A stretch of 8,681 nucleotides of DNA from Nitrospina sp. Its GTDB lineage: Bacteria; Nitrospinota; Nitrospinia; Nitrospinales; VA-1. Position numbers and translations under genes: made by a program. This document shows, in pieces, positions 1 through 5,313 of the stretch (position 1 is the first letter of the stretch; every line of letters starts with the position of its first letter). The stretch lies in the NCBI GenBank assembly GCA_018665625.1, contig JABJCF010000520.1:1-8681 (forward strand). The letters are read 5' to 3'. Under the pieces are notes generated by a model that did not search any database, was not told where the DNA came from, and was given only the letters and a program-made list of their open reading frames with translations.

Positions 1-10
1 CGGGATACAT
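1..10 (-). CDS. Start of an unidentified gene downstream of the YcaO gene (5' end only)
   Basis: Only the start codon and two more codons (Met-Tyr-Pro) lie inside the window, so the product cannot be recognised. The ATG at 10 is preceded on the minus strand by a purine-rich SD stretch (CAGGAGGGAGGCGAAAGG), with GGAGG seven bases from the ATG. This is the strongest ribosome site in the window after the precursor genes. The gene lies 127 bases downstream of the YcaO stop on the same strand, so it is probably the next member of the RiPP operon. By family habit it could be an exporter, a protease or another tailoring enzyme, but the sequence here does not say which. Confidence 0.5.
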
Positions 11-66
11 CCTTTCGCCTCCCTCCTGAATATGGATTACATACAGGATAGAAAGCTTAACGTGAG

Positions 67-133
67 TGGGACACTTTTACTCCGCCACAACAAAAAATAT
101 ATCAACGGCTCACTGGTACATTATTGCTCCGCC
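67..133. repeat. Imperfect 20-bp direct repeat between the YcaO gene and the next gene
   Basis: Two ungapped 20-mers, TGGGACACTTTTACTCCGCC at 67-86 and TGGTACATTATTGCTCCGCC at 114-133 (plus strand), match at 16 of 20 positions. Their starts are 47 bases apart. They fill most of the 127-base gap between the YcaO stop and the next start codon. They may be a small duplication or a paired protein-binding site. No coding function is apparent. Confidence 0.45.
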
Positions 134-137
134 GTTC

Positions 138-1424
138 TCAACTGGGTAAACAGAGTCCTAGCACATGGGGAGACCAAACTCGGTGCGACACCAGACCCAG
201 GCCTCCGATATCGGGAGTTGTCAAGTTTAGATGGTATAGATCCATCCCTGCCTTTTTGAATCCCAAAATAATTTCTTGCACCGCTTCTTTGTCGGTACCT
301 TTAAAATCGCAAGGCAAGTCATCATTATCGATACACTCATCCTCTGGAAATAATAGTTCAACCTGACTTGCGGCATCTTCATTGGTCGCATAGAGCAAAA
401 CATTACGGTTCAAATCAGACAGGTGTTCTCCGGTCGATACTGCCCCCTCCGATCCGTCTTCGTATAAGGTAATCACCTTAGCCAACTGAATAACAGCAAT
501 CCCTTCAAGGAGACTTTTATACATTGCCTCGGATAAGGTCATCGCAGCACCCAAACCCACGCATGCAAGTCGATTTCGTCGCTCTCCCGTAATTACGCAA
601 GCAACATGAAATCCAGGCAAATCTGCATTGGCCAACCAGTGAAACCTGGCTTGACTGGCAGTACCCCGCAATAATTTGTGAGCTAATGAAATTATCGTTT
701 TATTTCTATCGGATTCTTTAATACGTGGAGCCGTACTTCTTGTATACCAATGTCCCATTGCCGAGTCGATTTGAATTAATTCAAGCAACGCCCCCTTTAC
801 AGCAGACATGTGGTCTGAGTGCACCGCCGTTCCTGTTGTCACCGCAGACCAAATTCTTGGTTCTCCAGATTTGATCCGAACACGATAACCCACCAGAACA
901 AGTTGCGCCGGAAGCCAGCAATCCCTTTCGCCCGTTAAAGAGTTGGCTTGAACCCAGCCTAAAGGAGAAGATTTTTTGTACGGTTCAAACAAACAGCTTT
1001 CATGTTCTAATTGAGCGGGCTCAAGGAATTGAAGCCAGGCAGGGTCCATGGAGTCCGCCTCATACAAAGGAAGTTCGGCAATGTTACAAAATTTTATTTC
1101 ACATGTCCCCGCAGCTTCAGAAATAATCTGGGTATAACGTTCGGCAGTCTCACCCAAAGCTCTTATCAATGCTTCATCCAGTAAATACCCTGAGCCACCA
1201 ATATGATAGTCAAGAGGATTGGGTGCTGTTTTTGCGTCAGGATCTTGCAACAGATACATTCCGGTAGGATGGCAACCCGATGTTATAAATTGAGGATCGC
1301 GACGACCTGGAAGAATAAATGTGATTCTTTGATCCAGTCCACACATCGGACTGAACATACTGTTCAGGAGTCGCCATGTGGCAAACTTTAATCTATCCTT
1401 AGATGCAGCGATTTTTATCAGCAT
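138..1424 (-). CDS. YcaO-domain azoline-forming cyclodehydratase (D protein of a RiPP cluster)
   Basis: This 428-residue protein belongs to the ATP-dependent YcaO family. In azole-forming clusters these enzymes phosphorylate the backbone amide while Cys, Ser or Thr side chains of a precursor cyclise to azolines. Visible YcaO features are the glycine-rich segment GGSGY (76-80), the nucleotide/Mg-binding helix ending GETAER (91-96, Glu92 and Glu95), the second acidic helix ALLELIQID (212-220, Glu215) and GLGAAMTLSEA (290-300) followed by Glu307. Many family members have Glu-Arg-Asp at the end of the second helix; here it reads Gln-Ile-Asp. The protein ends at LGLCLPS, without the proline-rich tail common in azoline-forming YcaOs. 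It starts 15 bases after the ThiF-like gene. The ATG at 1424 has no clear SD site and sits beside a 16-base AT palindrome (1425-1440), so translation may be coupled to the gene before it. Family assignment is secure, the exact reaction inferred. Confidence 0.93.
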   Translation of the reverse strand: MLIKIAASKDRLKFATWRLLNSMFSPMCGLDQRITFILPGRRDPQFITSGCHPTGMYLLQDPDAKTAPNPLDYHIGGSGYLLDEALIRALGETAERYTQIISEAAGTCEIKFCNIAELPLYEADSMDPAWLQFLEPAQLEHESCLFEPYKKSSPLGWVQANSLTGERDCWLPAQLVLVGYRVRIKSGEPRIWSAVTTGTAVHSDHMSAVKGALLELIQIDSAMGHWYTRSTAPRIKESDRNKTIISLAHKLLRGTASQARFHWLANADLPGFHVACVITGERRNRLACVGLGAAMTLSEAMYKSLLEGIAVIQLAKVITLYEDGSEGAVSTGEHLSDLNRNVLLYATNEDAASQVELLFPEDECIDNDDLPCDFKGTDKEAVQEIILGFKKAGMDLYHLNLTTPDIGGLGLVSHRVWSPHVLGLCLPS

Positions 1425-1439
1425 AAAATAAGTTTATTT

Positions 1440-2474
1440 TTAGATTAAAGAGTCTATATCAAAATAAGTTTCTCTTTCCTGTCGAACGGAAAGGCTTCCG
1501 CATCCTGCACATTGTGGAATTTGTAAGATTTGATGATATACAAATTCCATAGATGGGAGATAGATTGACAACATACGTCCTCGAAGAAAAGAGTTTCCCG
1601 TGACAAGATAGTTCAAGGCCTCAATACCAACATGCGCAGACAGGAGCTGCGTAAGCATGGGTTGAGGCGACCAATCCAAACTACGGGCTACTCCATTGGC
1701 AAGTGCATTTTTATAATTTATATAACCAGCAGGATCAGATAGATTCATTAAAATACGTTTCTCCAAACATTCAAAACATGGCGTTTCATCAGGTACAGCA
1801 AGGGGACCAATCAACAGAAATGGGCCATCCATTACAGCACTTAGCCAGGGAAACTTTAGCGCTAAAGCAATTCGATTCAATTTTCGGCGTGTTAAAGGGT
1901 TTGCTGTGTGATCGAAAAACAATATGAAACTGTCTTTCCATAATTCAAATTGATGAACCACATCCTCAAACTTGAGCTGGTCATGAATCCACTCATCCTC
2001 ACCGGTCCTAAGGATATGATTGAGCGAAGAATCATCTGCAAGCACATTAATCGAAATATCTTTCAAACTTGCCGACAACCTTTCAGCAATCTCTTCCCTT
2101 TCAGGCAAATCAGAAATAATAATGACAGATTTAGGCAAATCTGGAACGCCCCAGGTGCGCAGGGTCGGCAGGTTCTGGTCCAGGTAATGATCGAGAGCTG
2201 TAAGAGGCTCCTCCTCAAGAACATCTAAGATTCTTAGTTGTTCAATTAGATTATCCACTTCCTCCGTTGACATGCCGATATCGTCACCTATTTTTTTTGG
2301 AGTATCCTTTCCATCAAGAGCTTCAATGAACCGCGATACACGACCTGTTTTTTGATCATCTGTAATATTAAATGAGACTGGGTTCCATGACCCCACCCGC
2401 AGCTCTACTTCATCCGCAGAATGCAAAATCACATTGAAGGGACGCTTAATACGAGGATTAAATTTGTCAGACAT
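1440..2474 (-). CDS. Ocin-ThiF/E1-like cyclodehydratase partner with N-terminal leader-recognition domain (C protein)
   Basis: This 344-residue protein resembles the E1/ThiF-like partner proteins that sit beside YcaO enzymes in azole-forming clusters and present the precursor to them. Residues about 10-90 look like a RiPP recognition element: beta strands (NVILHSADEVELRVG) followed by a winged-helix-like part (TGRVSRFIEALDGKDTPKKI). Residues about 115-230 resemble the E1-like Rossmann fold, and GPLAVPDETPCFECLEKR (223-240) is typical of the family. Two Cys pairs, Cys233/Cys236 and Cys322/Cys325 (CAGC), are the expected structural zinc ligands. No intact GxGxxG nucleotide-binding loop is visible, which fits a scaffold rather than an adenylating enzyme. 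A TGGAG site precedes the ATG. The gap to the SagB-type gene upstream is 15 bases. This protein is the likely binder of the two leaders encoded at 4089-4573. Confidence 0.9.
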   Translation of the reverse strand: MSDKFNPRIKRPFNVILHSADEVELRVGSWNPVSFNITDDQKTGRVSRFIEALDGKDTPKKIGDDIGMSTEEVDNLIEQLRILDVLEEEPLTALDHYLDQNLPTLRTWGVPDLPKSVIIISDLPEREEIAERLSASLKDISINVLADDSSLNHILRTGEDEWIHDQLKFEDVVHQFELWKDSFILFFDHTANPLTRRKLNRIALALKFPWLSAVMDGPFLLIGPLAVPDETPCFECLEKRILMNLSDPAGYINYKNALANGVARSLDWSPQPMLTQLLSAHVGIEALNYLVTGNSFLRGRMLSIYLPSMEFVYHQILQIPQCAGCGSLSVRQERETYFDIDSLI

Positions 2475-2489
2475 AATACTCCAGGAAAA

Positions 2490-3425
2490 TTAGCGGGCCG
2501 GCATTCCCACTATAAGTGTATGAGTAAGGGCTTGAAAACAGCCATCAAAACCAAAAGCGGCATGAACATCATTATCGTAAATGGCACCAACATCACATGA
2601 AGCACAACCTAAACCCAGCGCTGCAAGATGAAAATTTTGACTCATGTAACCAGCCTCCATAAATAAAAAGCGCATTCCTCTTGCCCCATACTTACGCATG
2701 GATCGCCATGGCAAACCAACTATATAAATGATGGCAGCTGCTTGCGACACAGATATCTGGTCTTCGCTGCTTGCAAAAGCCTGATTCAATCTATCAACCT
2801 GTTCTCCATCATTGGCAACCGGTTCAAGAGAGTGAGATTTTGGTAGATAACGATAGGTTGAATTTTCAGGCAAACCTTCGACATGCTTTGAAAAAATGTA
2901 CAATTCGTTTGGGTATAACCCACCCCCGCTTGGAGTGGATCGAAAAGAAATATCCAAGCTGGCCTCCCCGTCATCATCCTCTATTGCAACCACTCCTTTT
3001 CCGGTTATTCCGCCAGCAGCATAAAGAAGGGTGGATAATATTTTCTGATCAATGGGAACATCTGTAAATTGTCGATGGCTCCTACGCTTACCCATTGCTT
3101 CGCCCATCTTCATTTGAATAGAGATAGGTTTAGGTAAAGCAATCAAGGCATCACTACAGTCCGACTCCACGCTACTGTGAAGTGACAACATGGCCAATGC
3201 TTCATCAGTAAAATAATCAGCGATGGATTGCGCAGCTTCCGCATCATTTCGGCGCAACCTGGTATTAATGAGAAAGGTTTCTGCCAATCGATTATCATCA
3301 GACATATCCAGAGTCCGGTGATTCAGGGCAAAAGTGCGAAGTCCAGAACTGGAAAAGTTTGGGCTGAGCTCTTTTACTGAATTGTTGGCTATTGCAGCCC
3401 CAATGACACTACTGGTTATTTTCAT
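2490..3425 (-). CDS. SagB-type FMN-dependent azoline dehydrogenase (B protein)
   Basis: This is a nitroreductase-fold protein of the SagB/ThcOx type. In RiPP pathways it oxidises thiazolines and (methyl)oxazolines to aromatic azoles using FMN. Counted from the ATG at 3425 (311 residues), the FMN-binding arginine motif RRSHRQF lies at 114-120, the family signature RSTPSGGGLYPNEL at 162-175, and the C-terminal half carries MEAGYMSQNFHLAALGLG. The start is uncertain. The frame is open to a GTG at 3470 (326 residues), but that codon has no SD site. The ATG at 3455 follows AAGGGTGTG, and the ATG at 3425 follows AAGGAAGTA, which I prefer. The gene lies between the VOC gene and the ThiF-like gene in the same operon. 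Its presence implies that the final product contains oxidised azoles rather than only azolines. Confidence 0.92.
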   Translation of the reverse strand: MKITSSVIGAAIANNSVKELSPNFSSSGLRTFALNHRTLDMSDDNRLAETFLINTRLRRNDAEAAQSIADYFTDEALAMLSLHSSVESDCSDALIALPKPISIQMKMGEAMGKRRSHRQFTDVPIDQKILSTLLYAAGGITGKGVVAIEDDDGEASLDISFRSTPSGGGLYPNELYIFSKHVEGLPENSTYRYLPKSHSLEPVANDGEQVDRLNQAFASSEDQISVSQAAAIIYIVGLPWRSMRKYGARGMRFLFMEAGYMSQNFHLAALGLGCASCDVGAIYDNDVHAAFGFDGCFQALTHTLIVGMPAR

Positions 3426-3484
3426 TACTTCCTTAGACGGCAAGGGTGCAAACATCACACCCTTGCCCACTATTGATATTTAGA

Positions 3485-4012
3485 TTATGCATTTATATAT
3501 TTCAAACCACTGGCTACGGAAGACCCCTGTTCCCTGACATTGAAGGTTGTCAAAGCTCCGTCAAAGAATTCCTGACTGGCCCATGGAGACATTTCCATAA
3601 TGACCACAGAATTTCCTCCAGGATCTTTAACAACAGCCCATTCTGCAAGGTGATCACTAACCTGGCCTGAGTTTCCCCAAATTTCGCTGTGATGTTCTTT
3701 CATCAAAGCCAATGATTTTTTATCCAATTTAATTTTCTCGTTACTTTTAAGTACCTGGCCACCACTTTCCCGCAAATTGGCCATCATCTCATCCAAGTTA
3801 TCTACCAGATAATAGACCAGAGGGCCTTCTCCGTCATACCAGGCCTTGTGAATTTTCAACTTCACTGCTCTCGCCGCCCAAACATGAAAGGCAGGTTGCG
3901 CTATAGGAGTTCGAGCCATTTCAAGACCGAGAAGTGTTTCATAGAAATTTTTTGTAGAGTCCATATCAGCTTCCTTTACAGGAAGACTGCACATAATTAA
4001 CTGACTAGACAT
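3485..4012 (-). CDS. VOC/glyoxalase-fold protein of the RiPP operon
   Basis: This 175-residue protein has the vicinal-oxygen-chelate fold. SLPVKEADMDSTKNFYETLL (9-28) is the usual first beta-alpha unit with the FYxxLLGLE signature. AEWAVVKDPGGNSVVIMEMS (123-142) is the second-module ending, with Glu140 in the position of a metal ligand. His55 could be another ligand, but the usual first-strand His is not evident, so a metal site is uncertain. VOC proteins include glyoxalases, epimerases, dioxygenases and drug-sequestering resistance proteins such as those for bleomycin, itself a bithiazole compound. The gene sits between the precursors and the SagB-type gene, starts with ATG behind a GGAG eight bases away, and is separated from the second precursor by 76 AT-rich bases. 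Self-protection against the azole product or an additional tailoring step are both possible. The fold is clear, the role inferred. Confidence 0.85.
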   Translation of the reverse strand: MSSQLIMCSLPVKEADMDSTKNFYETLLGLEMARTPIAQPAFHVWAARAVKLKIHKAWYDGEGPLVYYLVDNLDEMMANLRESGGQVLKSNEKIKLDKKSLALMKEHHSEIWGNSGQVSDHLAEWAVVKDPGGNSVVIMEMSPWASQEFFDGALTTFNVREQGSSVASGLKYINA

Positions 4013-4088
4013 AGAGTGATCTCCATAAATAATTATTAGTATTAGTAAATAGATTCATAAATATTTTTAAATTTAAAATCGAGCATTT

Positions 4089-4241
4089 TTACACACAGCA
4101 GGTGCAAGAACACGAACCTAACGTTGTGCAGCTCCCTCCCGCTGCTAATACATTGAGCCTTTGTGTAGATGCATATGTGATGGTTAAACTTTGCTGATTA
4201 GTACTTTTGTTCTCTACTTTGCACTTCACCTTGACTTTCAT
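4089..4241 (-). CDS. RiPP precursor peptide 2 (50 residues, Cys/Ser/Thr-rich core)
   Basis: This is a short gene that automated callers could easily skip. The 50-residue product has a 36-residue leader that begins MKVKVKCKVENKS and ends RLNVLAAGG, followed by the core SCTTLGSCSCTCCV. Eleven of the 14 core residues are Cys, Ser or Thr. A strong SD site (GAGGGGAG, five bases before the ATG) supports translation. The leader is identical at 22 of 36 positions, without gaps, to the product of the gene at 4424-4573, and the two genes are adjacent on the strand of the azole-forming enzymes. The likely role is substrate: the leader is bound by the ThiF-like protein, the core is cyclised and oxidised, and the leader is then cut after the GG. 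Leader Cys7 is Tyr in the sister peptide. Codon-level evidence and context are strong. The cleavage site and modification pattern are inferred. Confidence 0.9.
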   Translation of the reverse strand: MKVKVKCKVENKSTNQQSLTITYASTQRLNVLAAGGSCTTLGSCSCTCCV

Positions 4242-4423
4242 TTTATCTCCCCTCATATCAAAAATTAAAAAATTTTCCGAAAACCAAAACTAATTAGAGC
4301 CCATATTCGTATTTCATAATTTATTACCATACCAAATACAAAGAAATGCCAGAAATCAACAAAAATTAGTTCTTCAAAATCCTTCTAATAAAATATCCGT
4401 GATACAAAGCAAAACAAAATTAT

Positions 4424-4573
4424 TTAGCAACTCGTACAACAAGTACTGCCCAAGGTAGTAGTACAACCCCCAGCAGCTAAAAGGTTAAACCGTTTCTCCG
4501 ATGCAAACCCCATTCTCAGCCTTTGTTGATTACCGCTTTTATTTTCCACCCTATACTTCACTTTGATTTCCAT
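4424..4573 (-). CDS. RiPP precursor peptide 1 (49 residues, Cys/Ser/Thr-rich core)
   Basis: This is the first gene of the operon, only 49 codons long. The leader begins MEIKVKYRVENKSGNQQ and ends RFNLLAAGG (residue 36). The core is CTTTLGSTCCTSC, in which 11 of 13 residues are Cys, Ser or Thr and only Leu and Gly cannot cyclise. The ATG follows GTGGAGG at six bases, a near-ideal ribosome site, and the promoter at 4649-4621 lies just upstream. The sister gene at 4089-4241 encodes an alignable leader and a differently arranged core, as expected for twin substrates of one enzyme set. A 182-base AT-rich spacer separates the two genes and contains no convincing second promoter or further precursor. 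I do not match the leader to a named family such as the nitrile-hydratase-like leaders. The peptide may belong to an undescribed class. Confidence 0.9.
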   Translation of the reverse strand: MEIKVKYRVENKSGNQQRLRMGFASEKRFNLLAAGGCTTTLGSTCCTSC

Positions 4574-4620
4574 AAAAAACCTCCACGTAAGAAAAGTTAA
4601 CAGAATTAGAATGAGGCAGA

Positions 4621-4649
4621 ATAATGCACCTCTCGGATATTTCCGTCAA
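4621..4649 (-). promoter_or_regulatory. Predicted sigma70-type promoter of the RiPP operon
   Basis: On the minus strand TTGACG (4649-4644) is followed after exactly 17 bases by CATTAT (4626-4621). This matches the -35 consensus at five of six positions and the -10 consensus at four of six. Transcription would begin near 4613, giving a leader of about 40 bases before the first precursor's SD site. An 8-bp palindrome, ACAGCTGT, lies about 50 bases further upstream (4698-4705). The rest of the 235-base gap to the SpoVG-family gene holds no ORF or clear terminator that I can see. Confidence 0.6.
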
Positions 4650-4808
4650 CAGTTATTTTAAGGCATATCAAATTTATTTAGAGACTGGGAGATTGGAACA
4701 GCTGTATTAATAATTGTTTTCTGAGAGTTTTTGTAACGGGCAGGAATTATTGGAAAAATGTGTCCTCACCTTTTAAAAATAAAGCTATGCGTTTAAAATT
4801 AGGAAAGG

Positions 4809-5075
4809 TTAGGAAAAGTTTTTAAAAGCATGAAGAATGCATTCACGCAGCTGGTTTTGAAAAGCCTCGGATTTGAACTCAATCAATTCATAAAATTTGC
4901 CATCCTTGCCTTTTTTGGATGGCAAACCAATAAACAACCCACCAGATTTCGAAACCAATATCCGAAAACCTTTAATCACGATTAAATCATCCAACACAAC
5001 GTCGGCATACCCTCGCAAGGAGCTTTGAGGAGTCCCTGTATCAAAAGGGTAGATTTTTATAGAGGATATTTCCAT
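4809..5075 (-). CDS. spoVG: SpoVG-family nucleic-acid-binding regulator
   Basis: The 88-residue product matches the SpoVG family along its length. It has the N-terminal strand MEISSIKIYPF, the central segment YADVVLDDLIVIKGFRIL (23-40) and the family hallmark GGLFIGLPSKKGKDGKFYELI, which corresponds to the GLFVAMPSK-DG-F-I region of SpoVG proteins. A helical C-terminus (about 67-86) follows. SpoVG proteins are small cytosolic dimers that bind DNA and RNA and act as global regulators in several phyla; the septation name comes from Bacillus and need not apply here. The ATG at 5075 aligns with the usual family start but has no SD site (TCTCATATTTA precedes it), so initiation may be weak or leader-independent. 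It lies upstream of the RiPP operon on the same strand, 235 bases away, without an obvious terminator, so read-through or regulation of that operon is possible but unproven. Confidence 0.87.
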   Translation of the reverse strand: MEISSIKIYPFDTGTPQSSLRGYADVVLDDLIVIKGFRILVSKSGGLFIGLPSKKGKDGKFYELIEFKSEAFQNQLRECILHAFKNFS

Positions 5076-5108
5076 AAATATGAGACATTTAAAAACAGAA
5101 GTTGTGTA

Positions 5109-5137
5109 ATTATAGATACATTGACCTTAAAATATAA
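5109..5137 (-). promoter_or_regulatory. Candidate promoter of the SpoVG-family gene
   Basis: On the minus strand a perfect -10 hexamer TATAAT (5114-5109) lies 17 bases after TTATAT (5137-5132), a poor -35 with three matches. Transcription would start near 5102, about 27 bases before the ATG at 5075. The site interleaves with the divergent ahcY promoter. Confidence 0.4.
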
Positions 5138-5148
5138 TCTGCTACACT
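5121..5148 (+). promoter_or_regulatory. Candidate promoter of ahcY
   Basis: TTGACC (5121-5126) and TACACT (5143-5148) are separated by 16 bases, with five and four consensus matches. The start would be near 5155, leaving about 160 bases of untranslated leader before ahcY. A TTGAAT at 5244 could belong to a second, weaker promoter nearer the gene, but no good -10 follows it. Confidence 0.5.
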
Positions 5149-5154
5149 AGATAA

Positions 5155-5214
5155 GTATCTACCGATACAAATCTGAATTCTCTATTCAGAGGCTATCTCC
5201 TTCAAGACATAGCC
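5155..5214 (+). promoter_or_regulatory. Three tandem hairpins in the presumed ahcY leader
   Basis: Three perfect inverted repeats follow one another directly after the predicted ahcY transcription start. They are GTATC/GATAC (5155-5168, loop TACC), CTGAAT/ATTCAG (5173-5189, loop TCTCT) and GGCTAT/ATAGCC (5191-5214, 12-base loop). About 100 AT-rich, apparently unstructured bases separate them from the ahcY SD site. They may form a structured leader. I do not recognise a known S-adenosylhomocysteine or SAM riboswitch core, and the hairpins lack a U-run that would make any of them a terminator. Confidence 0.4.
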
Positions 5215-5313
5215 CAAAATACTTTTATATCGAAATCATTCTATTGAATATTTTACATATTAATAATCTTAATATTTCTTAATTTTCATAATAACAATTA
5301 AAAGGAGTTTTAC

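Noticed and set aside
92..136. Terminator after the YcaO gene (AACGGC/GCCGTT with a later T6 run, minus strand)
   Set aside because: The stem is only six pairs with a 21-base loop, and the T-run is six bases away from it, so it would be very weak.
124..366. Plus-strand ORFs lying over the YcaO, SagB-type and ahcY genes
   Set aside because: They have no recognisable domains or SD sites and sit antisense or out of frame to clear family members, so they are chance open frames.
3426..3470. Extended SagB-type start at GTG 3470
   Set aside because: The GTG has no SD site. The ATGs at 3455 and 3425 are better placed. The choice between those two stays uncertain.
4089..4130. Thiopeptide-type core (begins Ser-Cys-Thr-Thr)
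   Set aside because: No split LanB-like dehydratase or pyridine synthase is visible in the window, and the sister core begins with Cys rather than Ser. A linear azole peptide fits better.
4242..4423. A third small precursor or second promoter between the two precursor genes
   Set aside because: Minus-strand ATGs here give at most about 21 codons without an SD site or Cys/Ser/Thr-rich end. TTGATT is not followed by an acceptable -10 at 16-18 bases.
5155..5214. SAH riboswitch
   Set aside because: I could not find the conserved SAH riboswitch core. The stems are short and AT-rich, so I describe only tandem hairpins.
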